Source: Bacteroidales bacterium
Lineage (GTDB): Bacteria > Bacteroidota > Bacteroidia > Bacteroidales > UBA3663
Assembly: GCA_004557315.1 (NCBI GenBank)
Contig: SFEH01000005.1
Coordinates: forward strand, 1 to 64,000
DNA length: 64,000 nt
Direction: 5' to 3'
Under the pieces are notes generated by a model. That model searched no databases, had not been told where the DNA came from, and saw nothing but the letters and a program-made list of their open reading frames with translations. The number at the start of each line of letters is the position of its first letter. Position 1 is the stretch's first letter. The translations under genes and the position numbers were made by a program. This document shows positions 8,889-17,224 of the stretch, piece by piece.

Positions 8889-10067
8889 TTATAATCCTAA
8901 CTTTTTCTTCAATGCCTTTGGAAGTGCGTCCTTGTGAACCATGACGTAGATGGTCTTGGCGCGAACGAAGCTCTCGGACATGTTGAGATAGCCGCCGTTG
9001 CTGTTGCGCTCTGTGCCCCAAGAGTTCTTGGTGATGTAGTATTTTGTGCCGTTCTGATCCTTCACGATGCCTGTGATGTGCATGAGGTGGTCGTCGGTGG
9101 TGACGAATGACTCATAGCCCTGCTGACGGATCTCCTGGGTGACGTTGATCTCTGGACATGGAGCTTCGAACTTGAATGCTTCTTCCTTAAGCTGCTGTGG
9201 AGTCATGTTCTCGAAACGGGCGCGATCGGAGCCTGAATAATCCTCTACCTTCTCGAGCTGTGGATTGATGGCAACGCCATTCTTGTGGCTGAATCCCTTC
9301 TCGCTCACATCGCCATCCCAGCATACCGAATAGCCATTGTCGATGGCATGGTCGATGACTTCCATCATCTCATCGAGTGGCACGTTATACTGCTGGAAGC
9401 CCTCCCAGTTGTCATGAACCTCCACCGCGAATGGCTGGTAGAATGGCTTATGGCTGAAGCTTGTGATCTCGACATAGTCGTCCATGTTGAGTCCAAGGCT
9501 CTCGGCAAATGTCTTTGCTGTGTATTCCTTGCCATTGTATTTGAATGTCTCTGGCAGCGGACCTAGATAGATATCGAACACACTGTTGAGAAGCTTGTAA
9601 TATTCTGGCGAACGCTTCTTGAGCTTGACCGCTGTCTGTGCGATGGCATTGACATACTGGTTGAACTCTCCGTGGTTGTGATGGTCGGAGTTGTAGTTGA
9701 TGCCTGTATAGACCTCCTCTGGCACGATGCCCACCTGCCTATAGGCGTTCATCCATGTGTGAGAAAGACTGCCCTGTCCGACGTTTCCTCGTCCACGACG
9801 CAGGTAATTGTCTTCTGCCTGATTGAAGTACTTCTGGCGCACGATAAACATCTCTGAAAGGTCGTATTCGCCCTTGCCCATGCGGAGCAGCTCTGTCTCC
9901 ATGAACGATGTTGTGGCGAAGCACCAGCACGTGCCTGTCGAGGCCTGGTTCTTGACTGGTGTTGTCTTGATGGATTTGACTGTGGTGAACTGATAGCCCG
10001 ATTCCTGGGCATTCATTCCTGCTGCCCCTGCCATGAGGAGTGCAGTAAGCAATAAAGTTTTTTTCAT
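8889..10067 (-). CDS. Exported C1-family cysteine peptidase (bleomycin hydrolase-like)
   Basis: 392 residues from the ATG at 10067, where the signal peptide MKKTLLLTALLMAGAAGMNAQ begins. The open frame extends 24 codons upstream but crosses the promoter. It resembles the C1B group (bleomycin hydrolase/aminopeptidase C). The oxyanion Gln and catalytic Cys are in KNQASTGTCWCFA (Gln41, Cys47), the catalytic His is in HLMHITGIV (His330) and the Asn is in YITKNSWGTERN (Asn348). Classical aminopeptidase C is cytoplasmic, so the signal peptide implies an exported variant, probably acting on peptides in the periplasm or outside. It has its own promoter and is convergent with yifB. Confidence 0.88.
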   Translation of the reverse strand: MKKTLLLTALLMAGAAGMNAQESGYQFTTVKSIKTTPVKNQASTGTCWCFATTSFMETELLRMGKGEYDLSEMFIVRQKYFNQAEDNYLRRGRGNVGQGSLSHTWMNAYRQVGIVPEEVYTGINYNSDHHNHGEFNQYVNAIAQTAVKLKKRSPEYYKLLNSVFDIYLGPLPETFKYNGKEYTAKTFAESLGLNMDDYVEITSFSHKPFYQPFAVEVHDNWEGFQQYNVPLDEMMEVIDHAIDNGYSVCWDGDVSEKGFSHKNGVAINPQLEKVEDYSGSDRARFENMTPQQLKEEAFKFEAPCPEINVTQEIRQQGYESFVTTDDHLMHITGIVKDQNGTKYYITKNSWGTERNSNGGYLNMSESFVRAKTIYVMVHKDALPKALKKKLGL

Positions 10068-10106
10068 TGTGTTGTATTTTAGGATATTATATTCTTGTTT
10101 GATCTG

Positions 10107-10136
10107 CAAATTTAGAGTTTTTTGATCAATATGCAA
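10107..10136 (-). promoter_or_regulatory. Promoter of the C1 peptidase gene
   Basis: On the minus strand, TTG (10136-10134), 19-bp spacer, TAAATTTG (10114-10107). It supports the start at 10067. Confidence 0.55.
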
Positions 10137-10229
10137 CAATTATCGACTAATATTTGAATTCTTCCATGTTATTTACTCCTTTTCTGCATATTTTTCCATT
10201 TTTAATAAATAATATTTGAGAAAAATCAT

Positions 10230-10237
10230 TATTTTTG
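10230..10237 (+). promoter_or_regulatory. -7 element before the GT2 gene
   Basis: TATTTTTG fits TAnnTTTG. Transcription would begin near 10244, which excludes the TTG at 10216 as a start and supports the ATG at 10270. No well-placed upstream TTG is visible. Confidence 0.4.
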
Positions 10238-10269
10238 CATCTGCTTATCCTTTAATAATATCTTTCAAT

Positions 10270-11298
10270 ATGCGCGAGGTCATCTCTGTCATTATTCCTG
10301 CCTATAATTCTGAAAGTACGCTCGAATCCTGTGTTGCGAGTGTGCTCGATCAGACATATCGTGAGACGGAGATCGTCATAGTAGATGATGGATCGGTCGA
10401 TGGCACACTGAAGATGGGAAATCGATTGTCCTCTATTTATAATAATGTCAGAGTGGAGAGCATCAAGCACGCTGGCCCATCTGCTGCCCGCAATGCTGGG
10501 TTACGATTGGCGCGAGGAAGATACATTGCATTTGTTGATAGTGACGATAGGATCCATCCTGAATACCTTGCGACACTTCACTCTTTGATGTTGGAACACG
10601 GGGCTGATATCTCGGCAGTCACATATCAGATGGTGGCCGATAACAAGCATTCTGCTTCAAACACGCTTTCTGCTTCAAATAAGCCTTCTGCCTACAAGCA
10701 GCTTTGTGCGAATGATTCGAAGGCAGATGTCAGGGTTTATTCGTCGGCAGAGGCTGTTGCAGACTTGCTTTATCAGAAGCATCTTGACTCTTCACAGTGC
10801 TGCAAGCTGTTTAGACGGAAGCTTATTGAGGGACACTATTTCCCTGAAGATTGCCGAGTATATGAGGACTTGCTCTTCGTCTATCAAGCGTTCTGTAGGA
10901 GCGAGAAAATTGTTTGGACTGACAAACAGATGTACTACTATCACAAGACAGCCGATGGACAGATGGATAGCGTTTCGCCTTGCGTCACTGATGCCTTCGA
11001 GGTCATGGAGCGTATCCGAAAGGACTTGTCAAGCCGCTACCCTACTCTATCTCATGCCATCGACAATCGCACAATCAGCGTGTCGTTCAATATCCTTAAG
11101 CTGATGGCTGTTTCACATGAAACACGTCACGACGAGGGCATCGAACATCGTTGCTGGGACAATATTCGCTCATTGCGTTTTGCAAATTTCTTTGATCCAA
11201 ACGTGAGGATTAAAAACAAGGTTGGTGTCCTCCTCTCCCTTTTCGGATGTCGCTTCACAATGTCGGTTTTCTCGATAGTTGCCTGTTCTCGCAGATGA
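10270..11298 (+). CDS. Family 2 glycosyltransferase
   Basis: 342 residues from the ATG at 10270 (MREVISVIIPAYNSESTLES). The GT-A fold shows the nucleotide-sugar motif VIIPAYN, IVIVDDGSVDGT, GPSAARNAGLRLARG and the DxD-type FVDSDDR (about residue 93). Such enzymes transfer a sugar to a surface polysaccharide or glycolipid. The acceptor cannot be told, and no other glycan genes adjoin it. Residues about 125-145 carry a low-complexity stretch (SASNTLSASNKPSA) encoded by an imperfect tandem repeat. A parS-like 16-mer lies in the 3' part (11109-11124). Confidence 0.85.
   Translation: MREVISVIIPAYNSESTLESCVASVLDQTYRETEIVIVDDGSVDGTLKMGNRLSSIYNNVRVESIKHAGPSAARNAGLRLARGRYIAFVDSDDRIHPEYLATLHSLMLEHGADISAVTYQMVADNKHSASNTLSASNKPSAYKQLCANDSKADVRVYSSAEAVADLLYQKHLDSSQCCKLFRRKLIEGHYFPEDCRVYEDLLFVYQAFCRSEKIVWTDKQMYYYHKTADGQMDSVSPCVTDAFEVMERIRKDLSSRYPTLSHAIDNRTISVSFNILKLMAVSHETRHDEGIEHRCWDNIRSLRFANFFDPNVRIKNKVGVLLSLFGCRFTMSVFSIVACSRR
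10643..10700 (+). repeat. Short imperfect coding repeat inside the GT2 gene
   Basis: Three imperfect units of the type (C/A)TTCTGC(T/C)(T/A)CAAA encode SASN/SASN/SAYK. It looks like a small in-frame expansion in a surface loop between the DxD motif and the acceptor half. Confidence 0.5.
11109..11124. promoter_or_regulatory. parS-like site 1 (in GT2 gene)
   Basis: TGTTTCACATGAAACA matches the ParB site TGTTTCACGTGAAACA at 15 of 16 bases. The mismatch falls in the central CACGTG, so it is the least certain of the cluster. Confidence 0.35.
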
Positions 11299-11503
11299 GC
11301 AGAAGCGAGACAATTATTTCGATTACTATCATTGCTGCAGCTACGATATGAGGTGGATAGATAAGTCCGACACAAAGGGATGACAATCGGGATTACGACA
11401 GACAGCACTATGTATGATTTGTTTCATCGTGCAGTCGAGTTTCAGTTCTTTTAAGTGTTCCGTAATTTTTGATTTGTGAAATATTTCTCCTATAATTGGT
11501 GCC

Positions 11504-11519
11504 TGTTTCACGTGGAACA
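11504..11519. promoter_or_regulatory. parS-like site 2 (intergenic)
   Basis: TGTTTCACGTGGAACA fully satisfies the degenerate parS pattern TGTTNCACGTGNAACA and lies in non-coding DNA between the GT2 gene and tRNA-Ser. Best candidate of the five sites at 11.1-15.7 kb. Confidence 0.65.
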
Positions 11520-11542
11520 ATGATATATCCCTCTATATATTC

Positions 11543-11600
11543 AGAATCGTTCAAGAATCGTTCAAGAATCGTTCAAGAATCGTTTAAGAATCGTTTAAGA
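11543..11600. repeat. Five tandem 11-bp units
   Basis: About five head-to-tail copies of AGAATCGTT(C/T)A at an 11-bp period, directly beside parS-like site 2 and just past the tRNA-Ser terminator. The near-helical period puts every copy on one DNA face. Confidence 0.75.
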
Positions 11601-11637
11601 AAAGAAAAAGGCCGAAGTCGTTTAAGCTTCAGCCTTT
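11600..11637 (-). terminator. Terminator of tRNA-Ser
   Basis: Read on the minus strand: 11-bp arms AAAGGCTGAAG (11637-11627) and CTTCGGCCTTT (11617-11607) with one mismatch, then TTCTTTTC. It lies 25 nt beyond the tRNA 3' end. Confidence 0.6.
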
Positions 11638-11661
11638 CCTTTGTGATTGCGTGTTCGAAGC

Positions 11662-11747
11662 GGAAAGAGGGGGATTCGAACCCCCGGTACAGTCACCCGT
11701 ACACTGCATTTCGAGTGCAGCGCGTTCGACCACTCCGCCATCTTTCC
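11662..11747 (-). tRNA. tRNA-Ser (anticodon CGA)
   Basis: 86 nt on the minus strand with the long variable arm of class II tRNAs. The acceptor stem pairs GGAAAGA with TCTTTCC. The anticodon arm is CTGCA-CTCGAAA-TGCAG, giving anticodon CGA (codon UCG). The T arm contains GGTTCGAATCC. No CCA is encoded, as common in Bacteroidetes. Confidence 0.95.
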
Positions 11748-11932
11748 TCGTCATATTGTTCGATTCAGCGTGGCAAATTTACTAATTATTTCGATAGGTT
11801 GTGCAAAAGTTATTAAAAATTTTTCAAAAAAAGTTCAGTTATGAAATAAAATGCCTAATTTTGCAGTGTCTTTTATAGACAAAGTGGGTGTTAATCGTTA
11901 TTAGTTTGACAATCTTTAATATCACAATCACT

Positions 11933-12505
11933 ATGCATCATTTCATCAGTTTCATCCTTCGCATTGCTTATGCGGCAGTGTTCGGTGTCATTCTTCTGTG
12001 GCACACAGGCGACATCATCAAGTATATTCCACAGTTGCTCGGCGGTCTTTTGTTGTTTGAGTGTGTTGCCCAATTGTTGGAATTGTTTGTCCTGAAGACA
12101 AAGACAAAAGTGCATGGAGGCTTCTTTATCGTGCCTGCTTCGATCATGCTCTATGGCTTGTTCCTTGTGTTCTTCTGCAACCTTCCGCTCAATATCAACC
12201 TGAACGAATTTGCATCGAGTCTTGGAACGATGATTGCCCTGAAGATCGAGCTTAAGATTGGCGGGTTCTGCTTCCTTGCTTTCGTGTTGTCTGAACTCGC
12301 GATTTCGGCTGTCTTCTTCAAGCCGCTTTATCAGCCAAAGAAGTTTGCCGAGGAGCAGGCAAAGATACGCGAGGCTCAGCGAGTGCTCGAAGAAGAGCGT
12401 ACGCGCCAAGCTTATGAGGAGGCTGCAAGAGCTGCAGACTTGGCGGAAAAAGAAGCAGCAAAGACAGTTCAAACTGCCAATGCTGCTGATAAGCCAGAGG
12501 GATAA
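11933..12505 (+). CDS. Small multi-pass membrane protein with coiled-coil tail
   Basis: 190 residues from the ATG at 11933 (MHHFISFILRIAYAAVFG). The open frame reaches 11888, but that region is leader sequence. About four hydrophobic segments (roughly 5-25, 30-50, 65-85 and 110-135) precede a charged, Ala/Glu-rich helical tail (about 145-185, EEQAKIREAQRVLEEERTRQ) likely to form a coiled coil in the cytoplasm. No family is recognised with certainty. A -7 element TAATTTTG (11856-11863) precedes it. It is convergent with uvrC, the two stops being 10 bp apart. Confidence 0.6.
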   Translation: MHHFISFILRIAYAAVFGVILLWHTGDIIKYIPQLLGGLLLFECVAQLLELFVLKTKTKVHGGFFIVPASIMLYGLFLVFFCNLPLNINLNEFASSLGTMIALKIELKIGGFCFLAFVLSELAISAVFFKPLYQPKKFAEEQAKIREAQRVLEEERTRQAYEEAARAADLAEKEAAKTVQTANAADKPEG

Positions 12506-12514
12506 AACCCTGCT

Positions 12515-14425
12515 TTATGTCACTGATGTTTCACGTGAAGCATCGAAGTAATCTCTGATTTTTTGAGCCTTTGAAGAGCCCACAATCGTCGTTAGTTCGT
12601 CGGTTGTGGCTTCTTTTATTCTCTTTACACTCTTCAGTGCCTTGATCAGTTGCTGGCGTGTCTTTGGCCCAATTCCTGAGATGTTGTCGAGCTCCGACTT
12701 CACTTGCGACTTGCTTCTTTTGTCTCGGTGGAAAGAGATGGCAAAGCGGTGAACCTCCTCCTGAATTCGTTCGAGAAGATGGAAAAGATTGGAGCTAGGC
12801 TTGACATCGACTTCTTTTGCGGGGCTGCCGAAGAGAAGATGTCGTGTGCGGTGTTGACCGTCTTTGACCAGACCTCCGACTGGAATCTGCAGTTTCTCGC
12901 GGATGTCGTGAAGCGTTTTCTCGTCAATCTCTCCTCGCATGTGGGTTGCTACGTATTGCGATTCGAGGTCGATGAGGGCTTCGCGAATTACGCCCATCTG
13001 CCCTACCCCACCGTCGGCAATGATGAGGTCGGGAACCTCGAGTTGCTCGTCGATCACGCGTCGGTAGCGTCGAATCACTACCTCGTGCATTGAGGCATAG
13101 TCGTCGGCACCGACCACTGTTTTGATGTTGAATTTGCGGTACTGTTTCTTGTCGGGTTTGCCCGCAATGAAGACAACGCATGAGGCCACTGCATCTGTTC
13201 CCGACACGTTGGAGTTGTCGAAACTCTCGATGTGCATAGGCAGTTTCGGCAAGCCCAGCTGCTTCTGGATTTCCGAAAGCAAGAGCAAGTTGCGCTGCTC
13301 GGGATTGAGCTTTTCCGCTTGCTTGATCTGGTCGATGCGATACTGCTTGCAGTTCTTGTCGGCAAGCTCGAGCAGCTTGCGCTTGTCGCCTCTCTGCGGA
13401 ATGGTACACTCCACGCCCTCGGGCAACATCGACGGAGCAAAAGGCACTATCACCTCCTGTGACATGCTCTCGAAACGCTCTCTCATTTCGCTTATTCCAA
13501 GCGCCAGAACGTCCTCCTTTTCCTCGTCGATATTCTTCTTGTATTCGAAGATGTAGCTCTGGATGATGGCTCCCTGCATGATGTGGAAATAAGCCACAAC
13601 GGCGTTATTTTCCTCCTCGTCGTAGGCAAACACATCGACGTTGCTGATAGTCGATGGCACAATGTTGCTGCGGGTCCTGTAGCTCTCTATTAGCTCGCAT
13701 CGTTCCTTTATGGCAGCAGCCTCTTCGAACTTCATCTCCTCGGCTTTTGCTGTCATCTGGTCGTGCAGGGTGCGTATCAGTTCGGATGTGCGCCCGCGCA
13801 GAATCTGTTTGATTTCTTCGATTCCCTCCTGGTATGTTTCACGTGAAACGAGGTTGGCGCATGGAGCCTGGCACTTCTCGATGTGGTATTTCAGACACAC
13901 CTTATAGTTCTTCTCCTCGATCATGGTCTCTTGCAGATTGAGGCTGCAAGTGCGGATTTTGTACATTCGCTCGAACAGGTCGATGAGGGTTTTGGCGACC
14001 ATGATGTTGGTGTAGGGTCCGAAATATGACGAGCCGTCCTTCACCACGTTTCGGGTGAGAAAGACGCGCGGGAAGGCTTCGTTTCTGACGCAGATCCATG
14101 GGTAGGTCTTGCCGTCTTTGAGCAGGACATTGTACTTTGGCTGATGCGCCTTGATCATTCTGTTCTCCAGGTTGAGCGCATCGTTCTCGGTGTTTACTAC
14201 TATATATTTAAGGTCGTAGATCTGGCGCACGAGATTGGCAGTGCGACGAGATTCGTGTTCTTTGGTAAAGTAGCTCGACACACGACGTTTTAGGTTCTTC
14301 GCCTTGCCCACATAGATGATTGTTCCCTCGGCATCATAATAACGATATACGCCTGGGGAATCGGGCATGATGTTGACGATCGACATCAGGTAGTCGTAGC
14401 GAGGATTGTCTTTAGCTTGAATCAC
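12515..14425 (-). CDS. uvrC: Excinuclease ABC subunit C (UvrC)
   Basis: 636 residues from a GTG at 14425. A TTG at 14449 is an alternative start, and ATG begins only at MSIVNIMPDSPGVYRYY, which would cut the usual short N-terminal leader. Domains: GIY-YIG endonuclease (PGVYRYYDAEGTIIYVGKAK, about 20-100), a Cys cluster in CLKYHIEKCQAPC, UVR motif (about 210-245), the RNase H-like second nuclease domain (IESFDNSNVSGTDAVASCVV with its Asp, then DLIIADGGVGQM) and a C-terminal helix-hairpin-helix pair (ISGIGPKTRQQLIKAL). With UvrAB it cuts both sides of DNA lesions in nucleotide excision repair. Two parS-like sites lie inside the gene. Confidence 0.95.
   Translation of the reverse strand: MIQAKDNPRYDYLMSIVNIMPDSPGVYRYYDAEGTIIYVGKAKNLKRRVSSYFTKEHESRRTANLVRQIYDLKYIVVNTENDALNLENRMIKAHQPKYNVLLKDGKTYPWICVRNEAFPRVFLTRNVVKDGSSYFGPYTNIMVAKTLIDLFERMYKIRTCSLNLQETMIEEKNYKVCLKYHIEKCQAPCANLVSRETYQEGIEEIKQILRGRTSELIRTLHDQMTAKAEEMKFEEAAAIKERCELIESYRTRSNIVPSTISNVDVFAYDEEENNAVVAYFHIMQGAIIQSYIFEYKKNIDEEKEDVLALGISEMRERFESMSQEVIVPFAPSMLPEGVECTIPQRGDKRKLLELADKNCKQYRIDQIKQAEKLNPEQRNLLLLSEIQKQLGLPKLPMHIESFDNSNVSGTDAVASCVVFIAGKPDKKQYRKFNIKTVVGADDYASMHEVVIRRYRRVIDEQLEVPDLIIADGGVGQMGVIREALIDLESQYVATHMRGEIDEKTLHDIREKLQIPVGGLVKDGQHRTRHLLFGSPAKEVDVKPSSNLFHLLERIQEEVHRFAISFHRDKRSKSQVKSELDNISGIGPKTRQQLIKALKSVKRIKEATTDELTTIVGSSKAQKIRDYFDASRETSVT
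12527..12542. promoter_or_regulatory. parS-like site 3 (3' end of uvrC)
   Basis: TGTTTCACGTGAAGCA, 15 of 16 matches to parS with an intact CACGTG core, overlapping the last uvrC codons. Confidence 0.5.
13835..13850. promoter_or_regulatory. parS-like site 4 (inside uvrC)
   Basis: TGTTTCACGTGAAACG, 15 of 16 matches to TGTTTCACGTGAAACA; only the last base differs. Confidence 0.55.
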
Positions 14426-14446
14426 TCTTCTTGGTATTTTAAATAA

Positions 14447-14605
14447 CAATGCCTAGTAGTTTGTAAACTCTAAAAGTTGATTTTGAAAATGCAAATTAAA
14501 GCCTATTATTCAACACGAACATCAATCGACGTTTGTAAACTTTTAGGCTTACAATGCCTACGTTAGCTTAGTTTTGTTTTTAATTATCTTGGCAACGTAG
14601 GCATT
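14447..14605. repeat. Repeat-rich gap between uvrC and apt with a 12-bp inverted repeat
   Basis: AATGCCTACGTT (14553-14564) and AACGTAGGCATT (14594-14605) are perfect complements around a 28-nt AT-rich loop. AATGCCTA and TTTGTAAACT also occur both near 14448-14469 and near 14530-14560. The stem lies just after apt (minus strand) and may end that transcript, but lacks a convincing T-run. No gene is seen here. Confidence 0.6.
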
Positions 14606-14628
14606 GGTGTTATCGACTATTGTTTAGT

Positions 14629-15162
14629 TTATTCTCCTTCGTAGGTTATTGGGCAATAAACTTCCGCATCTTCTGGGAACACTTCCCTACCCTTTAGATC
14701 GACGAGTTCGATGATGCAGTTGATATAGACCTTCTTTACGCCAAGCTTCTTGCAGAGGTCGTAGGCAGCTTTCATTGTGCCGCCAGTAGCCATGAGGTCA
14801 TCGTGGATGAGCACGATATCATCGGCACAGAGGGCGTCCTTGTGGATCTCGATTTTGTCTGTTCCGTATTCGAGGGCATACTCCTGTGAGATGGTCTCTG
14901 CTGGCAGCTTGCCAGGTTTGCGGATGGTGACAAAGCCTGCGTTGATGTTGTTGGCAATTATCGGTCCAAGGATGAAGCCACGGCTCTCGATGCCGAGCAC
15001 CTTGGTGATGCCACGTCCAGTGTAGTAGCCTGTCAGTCCGTTGGCGAGTTCGCGAAGGCAAGCAGGGTTCTTGAGTACGGTGGTGATGTCGCGGAACATG
15101 ATTCCTGGCTTTGGGAAGTCTGGGACAGTGCGCAGGTTGGCTTTGATCAATTCGGTGTTCAT
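14629..15162 (-). CDS. apt: Adenine phosphoribosyltransferase
   Basis: 177 residues, the usual length for Apt. It converts adenine and PRPP to AMP for purine salvage in the cytoplasm. Visible family features are FPKPGIMFRDITTVL near the N-terminus, the adenine-site region GIESRGFILGPIIA and the PRPP-binding loop VLIHDDLMATGGTMKAA (about 120-136). The ATG at 15162 (MNTELIKANLRTVPDFPKPG) gives the standard start. It lies 90 bp downstream of mnmG on the same strand and may share its transcript. Confidence 0.95.
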   Translation of the reverse strand: MNTELIKANLRTVPDFPKPGIMFRDITTVLKNPACLRELANGLTGYYTGRGITKVLGIESRGFILGPIIANNINAGFVTIRKPGKLPAETISQEYALEYGTDKIEIHKDALCADDIVLIHDDLMATGGTMKAAYDLCKKLGVKKVYINCIIELVDLKGREVFPEDAEVYCPITYEGE

Positions 15163-15252
15163 AATTTTGATGGGTTAAATAATATGTTTGATTGTTTATG
15201 ATTCTTTTGTTGCCTCGCTCTTCTTCGGTGTCGCGCTCTTCTTCGGTGTCTC

Positions 15253-17145
15253 TCACCTGCCCATCAGGACGAGCAGTATGTTGATGTCGGCAGGTGAAAT
15301 GCCTGGGATTCTCGATGCCTGTCCGATGGTCTCTGGGCGAATCTTCGAGAGTTTCTGTCGAGCCTCTATCGTGAGTTGCATAAGCGAATTGTAGTCGATG
15401 GTCTTTGGCAATTTGATGTTCTCGAGTCGCTGAAGCTTGTCGGCTATCATGCGTTCGCGGTCGATGTAGCCCGCATACTTGATGCGTATCTCTGTTGCCT
15501 CGATGATCTCTTCGCGTCGGTTAGGGATTGAGTCGAGCAGTTCCTTCAACTCTGGAATGTATTCGGCAAGCAGGAGGATTGAGAGCTGTGGGCGATTGAC
15601 GAGCGAGATGAGTCGGCAGCCTTCCTTGAGTGGAGTCTCGTTGAGTGCGACAAGAGTGTCGTTGAACGAAAGTTTCACGTGGAACAATTCGCAGAAGCTG
15701 ATGATCTTCTCGATCCATTCTTTCTTCTCGACCATCAGGTCGTAGCGTTGCTGGTCGGCAAGTCCGATGGCATAGCCTCGCGGAGTGAGACGCATGTCGG
15801 CATCGTCCTGTCGGAGAAGGATGCGGTATTCGGCACGGCTCGTGAACATGCGGTATGGCTCATCGACACCCTTGGTCACAAGGTCGTCGATAAGGACGCC
15901 GATGTACGACTCGTCGCGACCCAGTGTGAAAGGCTCCTTGCCCTGTACTCGCAGGCAGGCATTGATACCGGCCACCAAGCCTTGTCCGCCTGCTTCCTCA
16001 TAACCCGTCGTGCCGTTGATCTGTCCTGCGAAATATAGATTATCGACAAGCTTCGTTTCAAGAGTGTGCAGAAGCTGGGTTGGGTCGAAGAAGTCGTATT
16101 CGATGGCATAGCCAGGGCGGAAAGCCCTGGCATTGGCGAGAGCAGGTATCTTGTGGAGAGCCTCCATCTGAATGTCGATAGGAAGCGATGACGAGAAGCC
16201 ATTGAGATAATACTCCTGGGTGTCGTTGCCTTCGGGCTCGAGAAAGAGCAAGTGATGATCCTTGTCGGCAAACGTCACTATCTTGGTCTCGATGCTCGGA
16301 CAGTAGCGAGGGCCTATGCTTTGGATCTGTCCGTTGTAGAGCGGAGAGTCGGGCAAGCCTCTTCGAAGTATGTCATGAACCTCCTCGTTGGTCTGAATTG
16401 TCCAGCATGGCATCTGCTGAAGCGACTTATGTGCTTGATAATCAAGGAAGGAGAACTTATGAAAATCCATTTCTCCATCCTGTCGTTCGGCTTTGCTGAA
16501 GTCGATTGTCTTGCCGTCGATGCGTACGGGTGTCCCTGTTTTCATGCGTGAAGTGCTGAATCCCAGTGCTTTAAGCTGTTCTGTTAGCCCATAGCTGGCA
16601 GGTTCGCCCACTCGTCCGCCCTCAATCATGGTTCGTCCGATGTGCATCAGACCATTGAGGAAGGTGCCGGCTGTGAGCACGACTGTCTTGGCATTGAACT
16701 GCACGCCCATCTGCGTGACAGCACCCGTGACTTTGAGTTTCTGCTCCTCCCCTACCCTCTCGAAGAGGAACTCGCTGACAGTGTCCTGCCAGATTGAGAG
16801 GTTGGGGGTATTCTCGAGCACCTTGCGCCAAGCCCAGATGAACTTGCCGCGGTCGGACTGTGAACGAGGGCTCCACATGGCAGGACCCTTTGAGCGGTTG
16901 AGCATGCGGAACTGGATGGAGGTCTCATCGGTGATCTCTCCCATCTTTCCGCCAAGGGCATCGATCTCTCGGACGATCTGTCCCTTTGCTATTCCTCCCA
17001 CTGCGGGATTGCAGCTCATCTGTCCGATCTTGTTCATGTCCATTGTGATGAGGCAGGTGCTTGCTCCCATGCGGGCAGCAGCATGAGCTGCCTCGCATCC
17101 GGCATGTCCTGCGCCGATCACCAATACGTCATAGTCGAAAGTCAT
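15253..17145 (-). CDS. mnmG: tRNA uridine 5-carboxymethylaminomethyl modification enzyme MnmG (GidA)
   Basis: 630 residues from the ATG at 17145 (MTFDYDVLVIGAGHAGCEAA). The open frame continues 60 codons upstream into ybeY, but those residues are not protein-like. FAD-binding GxGxxG is at residues 10-16, followed by MSCNPAVGGIAKGQIVREID, TGTPVRID and the C-terminal GidA-associated helical domain (TIEARQKLSKIRPETIGQAS...). With MnmE it installs cmnm5 on wobble uridine of several tRNAs. GidA genes are often near the bacterial origin, consistent with the parS-like sites here, one of which lies in this gene. It starts about 80 bp after ybeY ends. Confidence 0.96.
   Translation of the reverse strand: MTFDYDVLVIGAGHAGCEAAHAAARMGASTCLITMDMNKIGQMSCNPAVGGIAKGQIVREIDALGGKMGEITDETSIQFRMLNRSKGPAMWSPRSQSDRGKFIWAWRKVLENTPNLSIWQDTVSEFLFERVGEEQKLKVTGAVTQMGVQFNAKTVVLTAGTFLNGLMHIGRTMIEGGRVGEPASYGLTEQLKALGFSTSRMKTGTPVRIDGKTIDFSKAERQDGEMDFHKFSFLDYQAHKSLQQMPCWTIQTNEEVHDILRRGLPDSPLYNGQIQSIGPRYCPSIETKIVTFADKDHHLLFLEPEGNDTQEYYLNGFSSSLPIDIQMEALHKIPALANARAFRPGYAIEYDFFDPTQLLHTLETKLVDNLYFAGQINGTTGYEEAGGQGLVAGINACLRVQGKEPFTLGRDESYIGVLIDDLVTKGVDEPYRMFTSRAEYRILLRQDDADMRLTPRGYAIGLADQQRYDLMVEKKEWIEKIISFCELFHVKLSFNDTLVALNETPLKEGCRLISLVNRPQLSILLLAEYIPELKELLDSIPNRREEIIEATEIRIKYAGYIDRERMIADKLQRLENIKLPKTIDYNSLMQLTIEARQKLSKIRPETIGQASRIPGISPADINILLVLMGR
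15671..15686. promoter_or_regulatory. parS-like site 5 (inside mnmG)
   Basis: AGTTTCACGTGGAACA fits TGTTNCACGTGNAACA at all but the first base. Confidence 0.45.
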
Positions 17146-17224
17146 TTCTGTAAATCTGTTTTTTTTCTTTAGCCAAAATTGTAAACTGACCTTTTTGTGA
17201 GAGAATGTCGTTCCCGACTTTTGT

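Noticed and set aside
11543..11600. CRISPR-like array
   Set aside because: The units are 11 bp and directly abutting with no spacers, and no cas gene is nearby. The same reasoning applies to 40869-41035.
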